Shown here: positions 44,601 through 57,628 of the stretch, in pieces | Numbering within the stretch: position 1 is the first letter of the stretch | Layout of the letters: each line of letters starts with the position of its first letter | Source of the DNA: Vitrella brassicaformis | Lineage: Eukaryota; Sar; Vitrellaceae | DNA: 64,000 bases | Direction: 5' to 3' | Assembly (NCBI GenBank): GCA_001179505.1 | Contig: CDMY01000257.1 | Span: 44,307 to 108,306 of the forward strand | Program-made: the position numbers and the translations under genes | Notes under the pieces: model-generated | Told to the model about the DNA's origin: nothing | Databases searched by the model: none | Seen by the model: the letters and a program-made list of their open reading frames with translations, nothing else

Positions 44601-47600
44601 GCATCAACCCCCTCCTCTCCCCCGAACAGCACACGCGGCTTCTCTCTCTCACTGCTGTGGCCCTGCTGCTCATCAACCGCACCTCGCAAAGCGACAGGTG
44701 CCTCCGGTCCTGTGCTGGGCTCATGCGGCTGCTCGCCAGCGACGGCACAGATAGGAGTGTGGACGCAGTGCGGCTGAGGGCGGGCGAGCTGGTTGGGAAC
44801 CTGTGTGCGGAGAGGCACTATGGGTCGGTTATGAGCGAGGGGGGCGGCGTGCGATACGACCCCCGGCTGCTGGTGTTTGAGTTCGCGAGCACCTTCCTGC
44901 TGCGTGAGGCGCAGACGATACTCATTGACAAGTTTGTGGGGGCGGCATCAGGTGGTCAGTCGCTGTGTCACCAGATGATCATGGGAGCTGGAAAGGTAAC
45001 AAGAACAGAGCACTCGGACACTATGGGTGGGTGCGTGTGTGACACGTGTATCCATCCATCCTTGATGCAGACGACGGTCGTGGGCCCGCTACTGTCCCTG
45101 TTGCTGGGCAGCGACAGGTCGCTGATTGTGCAGGTGGTGCCTCATGCATTGCTCGAGTTCACCCGCAGCGTCCTGCGGGAGCGATTCAGTGCCATGATTC
45201 GCAAGCCGATCCTCACCTTCCACTTCGACCGGTACGACACGGTGACTCCCGAGCTGCTGATGCGGCTGCAGAATACGCGAGAGAATGGGGGTGTAATGAT
45301 ATGTGACCCGACCTCACTCAAGGTGGGTGGGTGGGTGGGTGGGGGGAGGTGCTGGCGTGGCTGTACCATGTGTGTCCTTTCAGAGTTTCATGCTCAAGAC
45401 GGTGGAGCTGCTGCTGTCGCTCGACCGACACGCAAAGGTAGGTCGGTGGGCATCTGCCTTGATCGCCAGTATGTCATGTGTTTGTCGGGTGTGTCGGTCT
45501 GTCAGGTGAAGCAGCAGCTGGCCATGATGCAGGAGGGCACCGACACCGACGACTCATGGGGCCTCGGCAAACTCGCCGGCAGCGTCGAGGCGGGCATCAG
45601 GAAGCTCGTCGGCATGGGCAGCAATGACGCGCTAAAAGAGGCCAAGAAAGGTCAGCTGCATTCTAGCTGTTGATGCACCAACAGCCGTCCTTTTCTCTTC
45701 GCGTGTGTTGTGTGTTTTCAGGTCTGTTGGCGGCTGTGTTTGGCGACGCTGAGCTGAGCGGTGTGCGTGACGAGGTGTCGCTGTGCTTCGACATCCTGAT
45801 GCTCTTCCGCTCATCCACGCTCATACTCGACGAGGTCGACCTCATCCTACACCCACTAAAGAGCGAGCTAAACTGGCCTATCGGTAACACCGACAATGCA
45901 CAGATGGTCTCCCCCACCTCACGTGTGTTGTGAGTGAGTATGGTTGGTAGGTCTGAAGTACCCGCTGGATTTCACCCGCCCCGACCCCTCACACAAGAAG
46001 GACAAGCGGGCCAGTGACGGTGTGAATGCGCCGCTCGAGCTGGGTGTGAGGTGGCAGATGCCGTGGCACCTGCTCGACGCCATAGTCTTCTGCCAGACGG
46101 GCAAGATGACCGTCAACTTCCAAGACAGCAGGTGAGTGACGACACCATCAACACGCTGATACATGCCTGCATACCCGTTTCTGTCTGTGGTGTGTGTTGG
46201 TCTCAGCGAGGCGCTCCGTCTGCTGCAGTCCATCCGCGAGGCCATCAGCCATGCGGCCGAGGGCGGCCTGCTGCAGCGCACCCCCCACCTGATCCTTCTC
46301 TCCACCTCATTCTACCACGCCACTCTCAAGCCCCTCCTTGCCAAGTGGCTGTTCTTCTTCCTGCGTTCCAAGCGGCTGACGGGCATCAACGACGAGACGG
46401 CCCTGAGGTACCTGACGGGGGCGGAGGGCGAGTTGACGCGTGACGAGGGGATGAAGGCGACGCTCGAAAGGGGTCTGAGCGACTTCCACATGAAGATGCT
46501 CAACCTGGGGAGGGAGTGGCTGCACTCTCTCATGCCACACGTACTCGCCAAAGTCAACCGAGTCAGGTCGGTCAGGGGGCGAAATGAGGAGAGGGGCCGA
46601 GGGTATCTCCTGCTCTGTCTGTGTGTCTTCATCAGTTTCGGCTACCTTCGTCCAGCGGACATTGTCCGTCTGCAGAATGACCAGCCGCTGATGCCCCGGT
46701 CTCGGCGGCTGCTGGCAGTGCCGTTTGTGGGCAAGGACGTGCCCAGCCGCGCGAGTGAGTTCTCTCACCCCGATGTGGTCATTGGCCTCACCATTCTCGC
46801 CTACCGCCTCGACGGCCTGCGGATGGACGATTTCCGCCAGGTACGCAACAGAACCACACACCTGACTCCCTCATGTCACTGTCGTTTCGTGTTTTCTCAG
46901 ACGATGAGCGGCCTCAAGCAGACGCTCGAGCAGCAGGTGGGCCCTGTCGACAAGCGCCCTGCGTCACTTAAGTTCAACAAGTGGGTGGACAAGGCAGGAG
47001 GCCGCGTGAGGGGCAGCAAGCCGTCGTCAGCGACACAGGGGCTCCCCCCAACAGCCCCCGCCACCGCCCCAATCCCTGCCAGCGCCACGTTGGATTTCGA
47101 CCCGATGCGTGTGTGGCCGCTGGCGTTGATCGACCTGGGAGATACGGAGCAAATGGACGCGTTGTATGGGCTGCTGCAGCACGAGAGCAGCGTCATCTGG
47201 GGGTACCTGCACGAGTACGTCTTCCCCGTGTGTTTGGAGCACACCACACTCCAGCTGAGTGCTTGTGGGCAAGATTTGGGCGGTTCGAACCTGTTCGGCA
47301 CACGGCTGGGCTTCTCAGGTATCTATGGCACACCCGCTCTGTGCTTGCTTGATTCAGACACGTGTGTGTGTGTGTGTGTGTAGGCACGCCATCCAATTTG
47401 ATCCCTCGCGAGCTGGGACTGTGTCAGTACGAGCAGGGGACGGACGGTAAGTGACAGGAGAAGAGACGGACTCAGTCAGCTGGGAATCTTGTCGGTCAGG
47501 TAAGATCCTCACGCTGCTGACCTCACCCCGGGTGGTAACCCACACGACCCTCGAGCAGGGATGGGGTGTGGCGGCCATTCTCAAGCGAGTGGCCAACGGG

Positions 47601-50600
47601 GGATTCCACGCGCTCATCGACACAGGTACACAGCACAACTATACATAGAGGAAGCATGGACATGCTGTGTGCCGTGTGATGTGCCTGCAGGTGCGCTGAT
47701 AACGGGTCTGTCCAATTTGGAGGTGGCTCGCCGTCTGCTGGCTGCCGGGCTGAAAGGGCACGATGGTGTGGTGTTCCTGGACAGCCAGGACCGGCAGATG
47801 GTGCTTATGAGAGAAGGAGGCAAAGTACTTCCTCTCGCCCAGTGCGGCCTCTCGTGGGACAAGCGTTTCACCTTCTACGATCAAGTACGCCGGGATGCAT
47901 GGTCCATCCATCCATTTGCTCGCTTCTCATGTTTCTTTCTGTGCCATCAGATCCACACGACCGGCATGGACATCAAGCAGGCCATCTCTGCTCGTGCCGC
48001 TCTCACTATCGGCAAAGACATGACGCTGCGGGACTACAGCCAGGGGGCCTTCCGCATGCGCGGCATCGGCAATGGCCAGACCCTCCAGGTACTCATCCCG
48101 CCAGAGGTCGCTCGCCTCATCGCCGAAGCAGCATCCATCGACCCCCCATCCCTCGCCACCCTCTCGGCTGCTGACGTGCTCTCCCACACAGCGGGTTGGC
48201 TGACGCTGCAGAGCATGCGCAGCGAGAAGATGCAGTTCGACCTCCTGTGCGAGCAGGACCTCTGCAACGTGTGGCGGCGACGGGCGTTCGAGCTCCTGCG
48301 CGAGGGCCACGACCAGGTGGGGAGCAGCGCGTCCCTCCTCTCTCGTGATAAGGCCCCCCACCCCCTGGCCCTCGCCGTCGACACTTTTCGCGACCGAATT
48401 GACTTCACCGTCCCCAACACTGTGGAGGCGAGTGAGGGTCTTGGCGAGAAGCTGCGAGACCTGATGCAGGAGAACGACAGGATTCTCACCGATGAGGACC
48501 GCCAGACGTGTGGCCTTGTGCTGCGGCGGATGGAGGGGGGCGGGGAGGGGGCGGGGAGGATGGGCGGGGTCATGTACACGTCAGAGCTGGTCCAGCAGCA
48601 GGAGGAAGAGCAAGAGAAGGAGCAGGAACAGGAGCAGGTGGGCAGGCGGGCGGGCGAATGGGGCACATATATTGACGCGGTTCTTTCATCCATCGATTGT
48701 GTCGTTTTGTGGTGTGTGTCGGTTGGTCATCGCTGCAGGAGCAGGAGGAAGAGAAGGAGAAGGAAGAAGAGAAGATGACCGAGCCAGAGGTGGCGCTGCC
48801 TCTCAAGTACTCACGAGACGACGAAAACCCCATCCCCTGGCCCATCACCGCGCTGTCACACCCACCGGCCCACAGTGGTGCGCCACCCTTCTACCCGCTT
48901 TCAGAGTTTGCCGTGCTCGTGAAACTTCTCCAGAAGCCGAAGCCGCTGGACTTCCCACACCATCTGTCCCTCTCACAGGTGGGCACAACACGCGACCACA
49001 CACCATTGCAGCTGGCCGCATCTCTGTCCATGTGTGGCTGTGCTTTGCATGTGTGTGTATCAGAACCACTATCGTCAGAAGTGGTCTCTGCAGACCTTCC
49101 GCCGGCTGAAGAACGTGCTGGTGGTACTCGAGTGGATCCCAGACACTACCAAGCTGGGCAGCGATGTGGACAGAGATGAGGGGCAGAACGAGCTGACGGA
49201 CGAGCAGGAGGATCGACTTCGGAAGGCCTTCGAGCTCTTCGACACTGACAACGATCGCACCATCGATAGGGGGGAGCTGGTGCCGCTCCTTCGCGCCATG
49301 GAGATGGAGGCAAGGAGCGCACAAACACGAGAGAGGAAGCCACCGTGCATTCATTCAGGTACATACATGCCTGGCCGCTTCATGTGTGCAGGTGGACGAC
49401 TCTATGGGGACAGAGATAGTGCAGCTGATCAAGAGCCGCCTGGCCACCGACGGTCAGTCCCCCACCTCCGTCACTTCACTCTCGTTCGACGAGATCCGCA
49501 CCGCACTCGCCGACAGACGACTCCTCACAGCACAGGAGGGCCGGCATTTTGTCGTCCTCTCTCTCGCCGAGGCCCAGACGATTCGTGTGGCCCTGCACGC
49601 CACCAATGGCCGCATGCCAGACGGCAATGTGGCCTTCGCCCTACGGGCATTGCCATGTGGGTTTGTGGCTTTCGACTCGAGTAGCGGATTCGGCGATTGG
49701 AAGCGTGGTGCCAAGGCCCTGGTGAAGTACCAAGAGGAGAGCGCGGCTCAGTGCTGTCGGTTCGTCAACTCGGAGCACTTCTACACGCCGAAGCAGCTGG
49801 CCATCCTGTTGCGGGCGCTCCAGCCCAACGACTGCAAAGCCCGACAGACATTCTTCCTGGAGGTGAGTACAGCATCACAGTACCCACCAAACCAAAGCTT
49901 TTTGTTCTCATCTTTCCTTCTCTTATCAGGTCCGTCGCTGCCGGCGTCGTGCGCAGCTGCCGTGGGAAGACACACCTCTCGCACAGCTGTTTGCCACGGC
50001 AGACGACTTTGCCGCTTTGAAGCTGAAGGCCGTGGGTGCGCGTGTGCGGCAGCGGCTGTACGAGAGGGGCATGAGCCTCGCCGACGCATTCATGGCCTTC
50101 GACCACAACAGAGACGGTGGGGAAGAGGGAGAAGGGGAAGGGGAGACGGCAAGGTTTGGGTGTGGACTGTATGTACTGTGTGCTGGCTGTGGTGTGGTGT
50201 GGATGTATTGTGTAGGTGTGTTGAGTGGGGCCGAGCTGTATGGTGGGCTCAAGTGGCTGGGCGTGCCGCTCACGCCCGAGGAGGTGCGGGACGTCATCAC
50301 CTTCGTCGATCACGACGCCAACGGATTCATTCAACAGGTGACAACAAAAGGCAACAACAAACATCACTTGGCGCATCCATCCATCCATTCTCCATCCTTG
50401 CAATATGTAGGCTGAGCTTCTGGATGCCTTCGGCGTCTCGTCCTCCTATCTCCTCACCGACGAGACCTCCAGCACCACCCTCCCGTCGCCCACTCTCCGT
50501 GTTGAGCACGCACAAGCAGCAGCGCTACGCCCTGCTGCACTTCCCCGCCCTCCCGCCTCCCCCGCCGCGACCCACCAGATCATCCCGGTGGCGGTGCCCG

Positions 50601-51544
50601 GCATCCATGAGGCCCTCGGCGCCTCCCACGACCCAGCACAAGTCATCGACAGCGGCTTGCGGCGCCTGCAGGCCGCACTGGTCGATCGGCTGGAGTTTTC
50701 CATCGAACGCCACGACAGCTTCCACAAGGTGTGGACGAGTGAGGGCTCGACCATGATGATGCCGACCGCCTTGTCGCTGTGGGAGCCTGACGAGCTCAAG
50801 GGGAGGCGAGTGGAGCTGAGAAAGAACCGACTGCGGCTGTGTGTGGGGCACTATGCGTCGACACAGAAGGCGCTGGTTGTCGAGGCGCATGATTTGGGCA
50901 TCACTGTCTTCAACAAGCCGCGTGAGATGACCGCCGCGCTGGAACTCATTTGCCCTCAAGTCATCCGATTCAAACAGGTCCGTCCACCAATCTTGATCGA
51001 CATGCAGACGTGACGTACGTGTACGGATGTCACGGTGCCTTCTGTGCGCGAGTGTCATGCAGGTGTGGGCCAATGAGCGAGGCTCTCATCCCCTTTATGT
51101 GTGGCGGGGGGTGCCGCCCTCTGATGACTTTGTAACTCTGGGGCTGATGGTGACCAGCAAGAGAACACCCCCAAAGCGGAGCCACCAGAGATGCATACCC
51201 AGAAAATGGGTACGTCCACAGACACCTATAATCCGATCAAGCAGTCTGTCTGTCTGTCTGTATGCTTCTCTGTGTGCTGTGTGATGTGTGTGCAGGTGCG
51301 TGTGCTGGACAGTGACAAGGTGTCAGCTGCGGCAGAGAGGCTGCTGGACAGCGAGAGTATCGGGGCTGGCGCACGGCCCGGGTGCCTCTGGAGTGTCCCC
51401 CCGTATGGCCTCCTGGCCTTCACAGAGCAGGAGGGGGAGGAGTTCTCCCAGCCTGCTTTCGCGCTGCCGATGGCCTTCAAGCTGAAAAGTGCCGACAAGG
51501 CACATGGCGGCGACGCCATCCCAGATGTGATTGTCAGTGAGTGA
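35697..51544 (+). CDS. Giant DUF3638/DUF3645 protein with helicase-like motifs, EF-hands and VPS62-like C-terminus
   Basis: About 38 exons (first 35697-35792, 35899-37770, 37855-38090, 38304-38520) encode roughly 4,300 residues by eye; all junctions I checked keep frame. The N-terminal 2,900 residues match the DUF3638 layout, e.g. LSEQLLSFLTVPYLRIPLVM and VVAAALFEPGGW. A P-loop-like HQMIMGAGKTTVVGPLL (44960-45095) is split by intron 44996-45070; VQVVPHALLEFTRSVLRERF follows. An acidic LILDEVD (45820-45840) resembles Walker B. DUF3645 follows: KYPLDFTRPDPSHK and RWQMPWHLLDAI. ALIDTGALITGLSNLEVARR, FYDQIHTTGMDIKQA and RDYSQGAFRMRGIGNGQT (47610-48090) are hallmark motifs of the family and resemble SF2 helicase C-lobe motifs. 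A Glu/Gln/Lys-rich linker (48600-48775), EF-hands (FDTDNDRTIDRGE, 49236-49275; FDHNRDG split by an intron near 50118; VDHDANGFIQQ near 50300) and a C-terminal VPS62/DUF946-like part (WANERGSHPLYVWRGVPPSD; stop 51542-51544) follow. Function of the family is unknown. Confidence 0.85.
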
Positions 51545-52249
51545 CTGACCAACCAAGTGATCTGATTGATGAGTCTGTGTGTCCACGTGGTGTGAGGTGA
51601 GTGGCCTTTTGTGTACCTCGAGGAAGGGTGTGGTGTGTTGTGTCCACATGGAATACCATCAAATTCCCTGAGGGGAAGGGGAGGGGCCTGGCTGCCAGTG
51701 GCTGGTATCTTTGCGCAGTGCATTTATTCATTTTGTGTTGTCGATCAGCAGTGTCGTGGAGCGATTGAGTGGTAGTGTTTCGGTCCTGTGTGCGTGGAGG
51801 CTAGGTGGAGGCAAAGCCGTACAGCTACAGTGCTGTGCCTTTCTGGCCAGCGGCATCTTACATGTACCTCTCCCTTCAAGATGGACATGAATCGTATTCC
51901 ATGACAGAACAAAAAGATCCGAGCGCAAGGGACATGTGTGTCATCTGCTCTCAGATCTCTCGTGCATGACACGGCCTACCTGTCAAAAAATGGATTTTAT
52001 GCAATCGTACTTTGCCTCTGCCCACCTTCCATGGCCTCCTGCTGCATGTCCTCAAAAAAGCGCGGCGTGGAGATTTCTCGCGAGACGGAGATAAACTTGC
52101 AAATTTCCGAATGATTATGAGCTTGCATTTTTCATTATTCTACGCATTCAGCTTGCCAGCCTTGTTTCAGCCACAGATCCTCCAATTCTTTTTCTTTTCG
52201 GCTCTCATAGTCTGGTATTGTGCGCATCATCTCCCTCCCAACTCGTCCG
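51545..52249. other. Intergenic spacer
   Basis: About 700 bp downstream of the giant gene with no supported exon. The part 51990-52220 is AT-richer than the neighbours, with TTTTT/TTCTTTTT runs, and could be promoter sequence of the following broken gene. Confidence 0.5.
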
Positions 52250-52861
52250 GACGTCATCGGGCACTTTTTTTCTCAACCGCCAACCGCCATGCCCCCCAAC
52301 ACCGGCATCCCCCAACATCGGCGGGCAGAGTGCTGACTGCCTTGGGAAGGGAGATTCACGGCCTCTTATCGCCCCTATATGCGAAGGACATCAGCAGCAT
52401 CAGCCAGCAATCCCGTGCAGCCATCAACAACCTTGAGGAAGATCCCGCCTTCTTCGACACAAGACCTGCTCACCCATCCTGACCTCCCCTTCACACCGAC
52501 AGCCGAGAAGAAGCACATCCTCTTCGGCGAGGCTGCGCTCTCAGTGCTGGGCCTCGCGGGGAAGCTGGAGACTCACCTTCGAAGCCGCCCTCGAAACAGT
52601 CAGGCACTGACTGAACAGAAGAAGGAAGGTAGACCAGACCAGACACCGATGTGTGTGTGTGTGTGTGTATGTGTTACTTACAGGGAAATCAGCGAGAAGT
52701 TGCTCATCCCAGGTGTCTTCACGCTCGACAAACAAGGGGGGCACCAGTTCAAGGGAGGCGCAGTCATAATGAGAATGCGTTCGTTTCTCGCGTTCATCGC
52801 TGGCTACATTTTACATCTGCTGTTTCCTCTGGCATCCACTCCGTTTCTTTCCGCACTTTGA
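52250..52861 (+). pseudogene. Broken or mis-spliced gene of unknown family
   Basis: Three protein-like stretches lie in sequence but not in one frame. They are GRVLTALGREIHGLLSPLYA to NNLEEDPAFF (about 52323-52455), then DLLTHPDLPFTPTAEKKHIL to LAGKLETHLRS (about 52465-52590), then EISEKLLIPGVFTLDKQGG (52685-52745) ending at TGA 52859-52861. The first shift needs one base; the second lies across an apparent 55-nt intron (GTAGAC...TTACAG) whose removal does not restore frame. A CT-rich tract and ATGs precede it, but the first ATG frame stops early. Either a pseudogene, sequencing errors, or unusual splicing. I recognise no family. Confidence 0.4.
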
Positions 52862-53470
52862 CACATGCATGTGTCTCCACTTCGAATGCAAGTACAGTGC
52901 ACACGCGCACACACACACACAACGCACATGCATTGCGTCCGTGCACAGAGAGCGGTCGTGTGTTGGTTGTCTTCTCTATGGAAGACATCCCTCCAAAGGC
53001 CTGCCTACTTACTGTCTGTGGTGTCTACTTACTTTGCTGTGTGTGTCTCTGCCATCGTCAGATAAATTGGGCTGGCACTGTGTGGTGCGTGTGTGTGTGT
53101 GTGTTGGGGGCGTGCGAGGGGGGGTACTGTGTGCAGCTCGTCTTCGTGTGTCGATGCAATCGATGTATGCTGGATTAACATGTCCGTCGGTCGGCGGCGT
53201 GAGACACACATGAATAGACATAACCGAGTGATTTTTGAAGGTGTGTTTGGGCATCACGCGATCGACAACCCCGCGTCATCAAGTGATGCATCGAAACGAG
53301 CTGTGCTTCGACCATCGCTTGCTCAGCGAGGTCCCCGGCAACACAATGCCCATCACACACAAGACACAGGCACCAATCAGCCGATCATCCATCCATCCAT
53401 CCACAACGCGGGCGTCCGCGCGCACAGAGTGGTCCGCTCTTCGCCCCGCCAGCTTCCGTGGCTCAGCCGA
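52862..53470. other. Intergenic spacer
   Basis: About 600 bp with CA/GT microsatellites (52895-52930, 53080-53110); convergent 3' flanks of the broken gene and MPP10. No supported exon. Confidence 0.5.
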
Positions 53471-56400
53471 TCAGCCTTTCTTCTGTCTCTTCTTCCGCTG
53501 CTCGTACTCAGCATTGAAGCTCGCCGACGCCTGGGCCAGCAAGTCGGTGCTCTTGATGCGCTTCTGAGAAGACACACACACCGACCGACCGACCCACATG
53601 CACACAGCGACGGGCGGGTTTGTCTCGTTTGTGTGGCGTGACGCCCACCTGCGCCCTCCTCTTCTCCCTCTCGGCCTCGCTGCCTGTCAGCCCGATGGCA
53701 CGTTTGGACAGTCGGTCCTCCTTGGCTTGCCTAGGGAGGGGAGAAAGGCAACACAGACAGACACAGACACCGACACACAGAGACGTACACAGACACAGGC
53801 GCATGGCTGTGTGCAGTGTGCCCACTTGTTCTTGTCGGTGAGCTTCTGCTGCCTGTCGATTGCCTCGTGCAGCGTCATCCGACCCTCACCCTATACGAAC
53901 CAACACGGCGCACACACGACGCATGGCGATATCGGTGCCAAGTGAGAGAGAGACCCTGTGCACCCATACCAGTTTGCCCTTGACTGCCTGTTTTCGCCTC
54001 CGCTTCTTTGCACCCCGCAGCGCCTTCCGCTCCTCCCGACTCATCTCGTGCGATGCCTGAACACACACACACACACACCGTAGACCATGAACGAAAGCAT
54101 CTGACGCTCAATGCGTGTATGCATGACTACGCACCTTTTCTGGTTCGGGTGCCTTGACCTCCTCGGGGGCCTTTCGCTGAGCATCAGACATTGTCACGGG
54201 CCTGCACACACACACACACACACCCTCAATCGCATGAATCTATGGATCAGACAGGCTTTGTTCTTCCTTGTTGTGTGTGCACACGTACACTGTGTCTTCG
54301 ACAGTGATGGCGGCGATGTCCCTGTTGTGGCCGTCGCCGTGCTTGGGGGGCCGGGGAACGAAGTGCTGGTTGGTCAGGGAGTCCAGCTGGTGCACAAGCT
54401 TGGCGAACAGACGGGCCAACTCCTGATACACCCATGCATCGCGACACACTCATGTGTGGTACCATGAGGAATGAGCGGCCCCTTACCTGTTTTGACTTGT
54501 CTTCTTCCGTTTCCGCCTTGTGTCCTGCAAAAAGACACCGACAAGGCGTCCCATCGAACGTGTGCAGCGAGTCATCGTGTACATGTGTGGCTTTGCATCC
54601 CACCGAGCAGCTCAGCTTCGTACTGGCGCGAGTAGATCTCACCAAGACCCACCTGACAGACACGAGAAGGCAGTCGTGCAGCGCATATGACTTTCCCCCA
54701 TTCTCCCTAATTGGCTCACTCTGCTCTTTTGGAAGTCGAGGGTCTCCTCGGCGTTCTCCTCTGGTGCACGAGCTGCTGGTGGGGCCTCCACCCTGACGGA
54801 CGCACGCGCAGTGTGGAGAGGGAGATAGATGGATGACGCGCTGCCCTGTGTGCGGAATTCTGTGTTTTGTACTTTCTGACGACGTCGTCGAAGGCGAGGT
54901 CCTGGATGCGCTGACGGATGATCTTCTCTATGATCCCCGATATGCTGAGGAAACGAATAACAACACAACCCCGTCACCATGATTCAAGGACGGCCAGCTT
55001 AGCCAGCTTTGTTCGGTGTCTTACTCTGTCTTTTGCAGCGCCTCCTGGGCCACATCGAGGTTCTCCTGCACACACACACACACACAGGCACAGGGCCGGT
55101 ATGTACGCGCATCGAATGACTTCGTGTGCGGTGCCGTGCGATGTGGTGCTTCCTGACTCCGAGTGTGTCAGGCATGGCGGCCATCTCGGCGCTCTGGGGC
55201 GCCGCATACTGAGGCAGCTCCAGATTGATGTCAAGCAGACTGACACACACACACACACACACAGAGAACCATAACAAATGAGAGGATTGGGTCTCTGTCT
55301 GTCTGTCTGTCCGTCCGTCCTTGGCCGCGTACCTGTCCCTCGGTCTCTGTTTAGCCTGCACCTCGCCCGTCATTGTCCAGTGCTTCGGCGCCAGCGCGTC
55401 ATCCTCCAACTCATCTACAGACAGCAACATGTCGGTGGGTGGGGTTTGGAGCTTCTCTGTTTGTCTTTGCCGTCTGTTTGTTCGTACCCACCCACCTACC
55501 AATCATGGCTTGGAGTTTCTTGTACCGCTCGTCCAGCTCCAGCAGGCTGCCCTTCTTGGCGCCTGGCTTGGGCTCGACTGTCTGTGCTGCCTCAGCGCCC
55601 CCCTCTTGCTCCTCCTCGGGTATGGTGTCGTCATCATCCTCCTCGTCGTCGACGCCAGCCTCCGCCTCGTCTCTCGTCGCTTGGGCAGATGAGTCCTCAT
55701 CTGCCTCGGCCTCTTGGGCATCATCGTCGCCGTCGTCAGCCGCTAGGTCGTCTTGTGGTTGCTCGTCACTGTCGTCGCCCTGCCCGCTCTCATCGTCATC
55801 TTCCTCCTCACCCTCACCCTCGTCGCTTTGCTGTTGGTCGGTCTCGCTTTGGTCTTGTTCAGCATCGTTGAGGAGTTCTTGCTGCATCTTGGCGATGAGG
55901 TCGACCTCTTCACCCTCCTCCAGCTCCATCTCATCGTCGTCATCATCGTCGTCCTCCATCGACAAGACTGACACGCAAACAGACACACGGATGGACAGAC
56001 CATTGACATACCGTGTTTCCTGCTCACTCACCGTTTGTCTTCTGCGCCATCTTGTCTGCCTTGTCGGACTTCTCGAAGTAGTCACGGTACTTGGTCGACT
56101 CATTCTCGGCCTCGCCGCCGTCCTGAGGTCACAGACAGGGAGAAGATCATAGGCTCGCTGCAGCGGTGTCTGTCTGTCTGTCTGTCTCACACAGACCTGT
56201 GTCGGGGCGTACAGGAGGTCTTGCAGCTCTTCGTCCACATCAGCATCACCTGCCTCGTCGTCATCCAGCGCACCTCCCTGACGGACGACACACAAAGAAG
56301 TCAGAACAGACAGTGGTGTCGGGTGTTGCTGGCCAGGTGCGTCTGTCGTTGCTTTCTCACCTGTTCTTCTCTCTTTTTGCGCGCCGCTTCGGCCCTCTCA

Positions 56401-57426
56401 GCCTGCTGCACAAACTCCTCCATCTGAGAAAAGAACACACAGCCATCGACAAGAAGTGATGCATAACACGCCGCTATGCGCTTTTTGTGCCCAATGCACT
56501 CCTTCACCTCAGCAAGTTTGAAGAGGTGGTCATCCACGACGCTCCCCTTGCCGTGCTTGGCCGACCCCCTCCCACGTCCCGATGCCGCCCTGCTGTCACC
56601 TGACGACAGCATGCGCTCCAGCCTCTCGTCCTCTTCGTCTTCCTCCTCGGCATCGTCTGGGTTGATGTCATCCTGCTGTTCGTCGTGTGTCTGCCGCCGC
56701 CTTTGTCTCTTGCTGACAAGTTGCCCCTCCCTTGTGTGATTGTCTCCTCGACTGCTGTGTGGCCCCCGAGCCCTTTCGCGGGCTTCCACACTCAGCAGCG
56801 ATAGTGGCACCCCATCGCTGGCATCGTCGGCTCCCTTGTCGATCGCACCGTTGGTCGCTGTGGCCCTCTTGTGGTGCAGCAGCTTGGCCACCCTCTTGGT
56901 CAGCTGCTGCAGCGCGCCTTGATGCTGCAGACATACGACACGGAACAAAAAGATGGATCGAGGATCGATGGAAGGCTATGCAAGTGGTGCTAATCTGCGC
57001 GGCCCACCTTTGAGTCGATTTGCTCCCACACCTGTTCCGGCTCAAAGCCATCAATGTGCAGCTCGGTGCCCTTGTGCGCGCCGCCAGGTTGATCTGACCA
57101 AGGCGCATGGACATTCACTGAAGCAAGCAACACAAGCAGCACAAGAATCACAAGCATCACAGCCCTGCGACAGGCATGGCAAGACGATGGATCTCACTGA
57201 CCCTGTCGGTTGAAGAATCTGGCACACTTGAGGGCCTCTCCTGTGAGATGGGCGTCGGCGGACACCACCTTCTCGGGGTGCTTCAGCACCTGACATAACC
57301 ATATCCCATCCAACGATGGATGAATCAAAGCATGTCCACTCATTGTGTCTGATCTCAGTGGGCCATTCCCACCTTGTCCACGAGCTCTCCCAGATCAGGG
57401 CACTCACTGGACGCACCAAAACTCAT
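53471..57426 (-). CDS. MPP10: U3 small nucleolar ribonucleoprotein component Mpp10
   Basis: About 20 exons run from ATG 57426-57424 (exon 57426-57373, MSFGASSECPDLGELVDK) to TGA 53471-53473. Mpp10 landmarks appear in order: the HIDGFEPEQVWEQIDSK block, an acidic region with HLFKLAEVKE, very long Asp/Glu-rich tracts (55620-55960), LLELDERYKKLQAM, the diagnostic HWTMTGEVQAKQRPRD (55320-55420), LLDINLELPQYA, then IIEKIIRQRIQDLAFDDVVR, a KVEAPP...LDFQKSR block, GEIYSRQYEAEL, LARLFAKLVHQLDSLTNQHF with VPRPP, and EERKALRGAKKRRRKQ. Basic C-terminal exons end in EYEQRKKKQKKG-like sequence. Mpp10 binds Imp3 and Imp4 in the U3 snoRNP and is needed for early cleavages of pre-18S rRNA in the nucleolus. 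Nearly every functional block is its own small exon. Some exon boundaries in 56040-56560 were not verified. Divergent from the cyclin at 57629. Confidence 0.9.
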
Positions 57427-57628
57427 CTTCGCGTTTCAGAAGCGAGAAGCTCCAGACAAGTCACACAACGCCACAGATCACTGTCTGGCTGACCACAGAT
57501 CCCATTGCCTTCATCCCACCAGGAGCGTGATTTGCTAGCTCGCATCAGTGGTCCACTTTTCGCCTGAGCTTCCTTCACCGACGAGCATACCTGACTCCCT
57601 ACTACCCGAAGGAGCCAGCTCAAGAGAT
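57427..57628. promoter_or_regulatory. Divergent spacer (MPP10 / PHO80-like cyclin)
   Basis: A 202-bp spacer between opposite start codons; both promoters should be here. An in-frame extension of the cyclin into the spacer exists but has no ATG. Confidence 0.4.

Noticed and set aside
55373-56152. Ser-rich 259-codon plus-strand frame opposite MPP10
   Set aside because: It is the complement of the Asp/Glu-rich tract of Mpp10 (GAC/GAG read as TCG/CTC).
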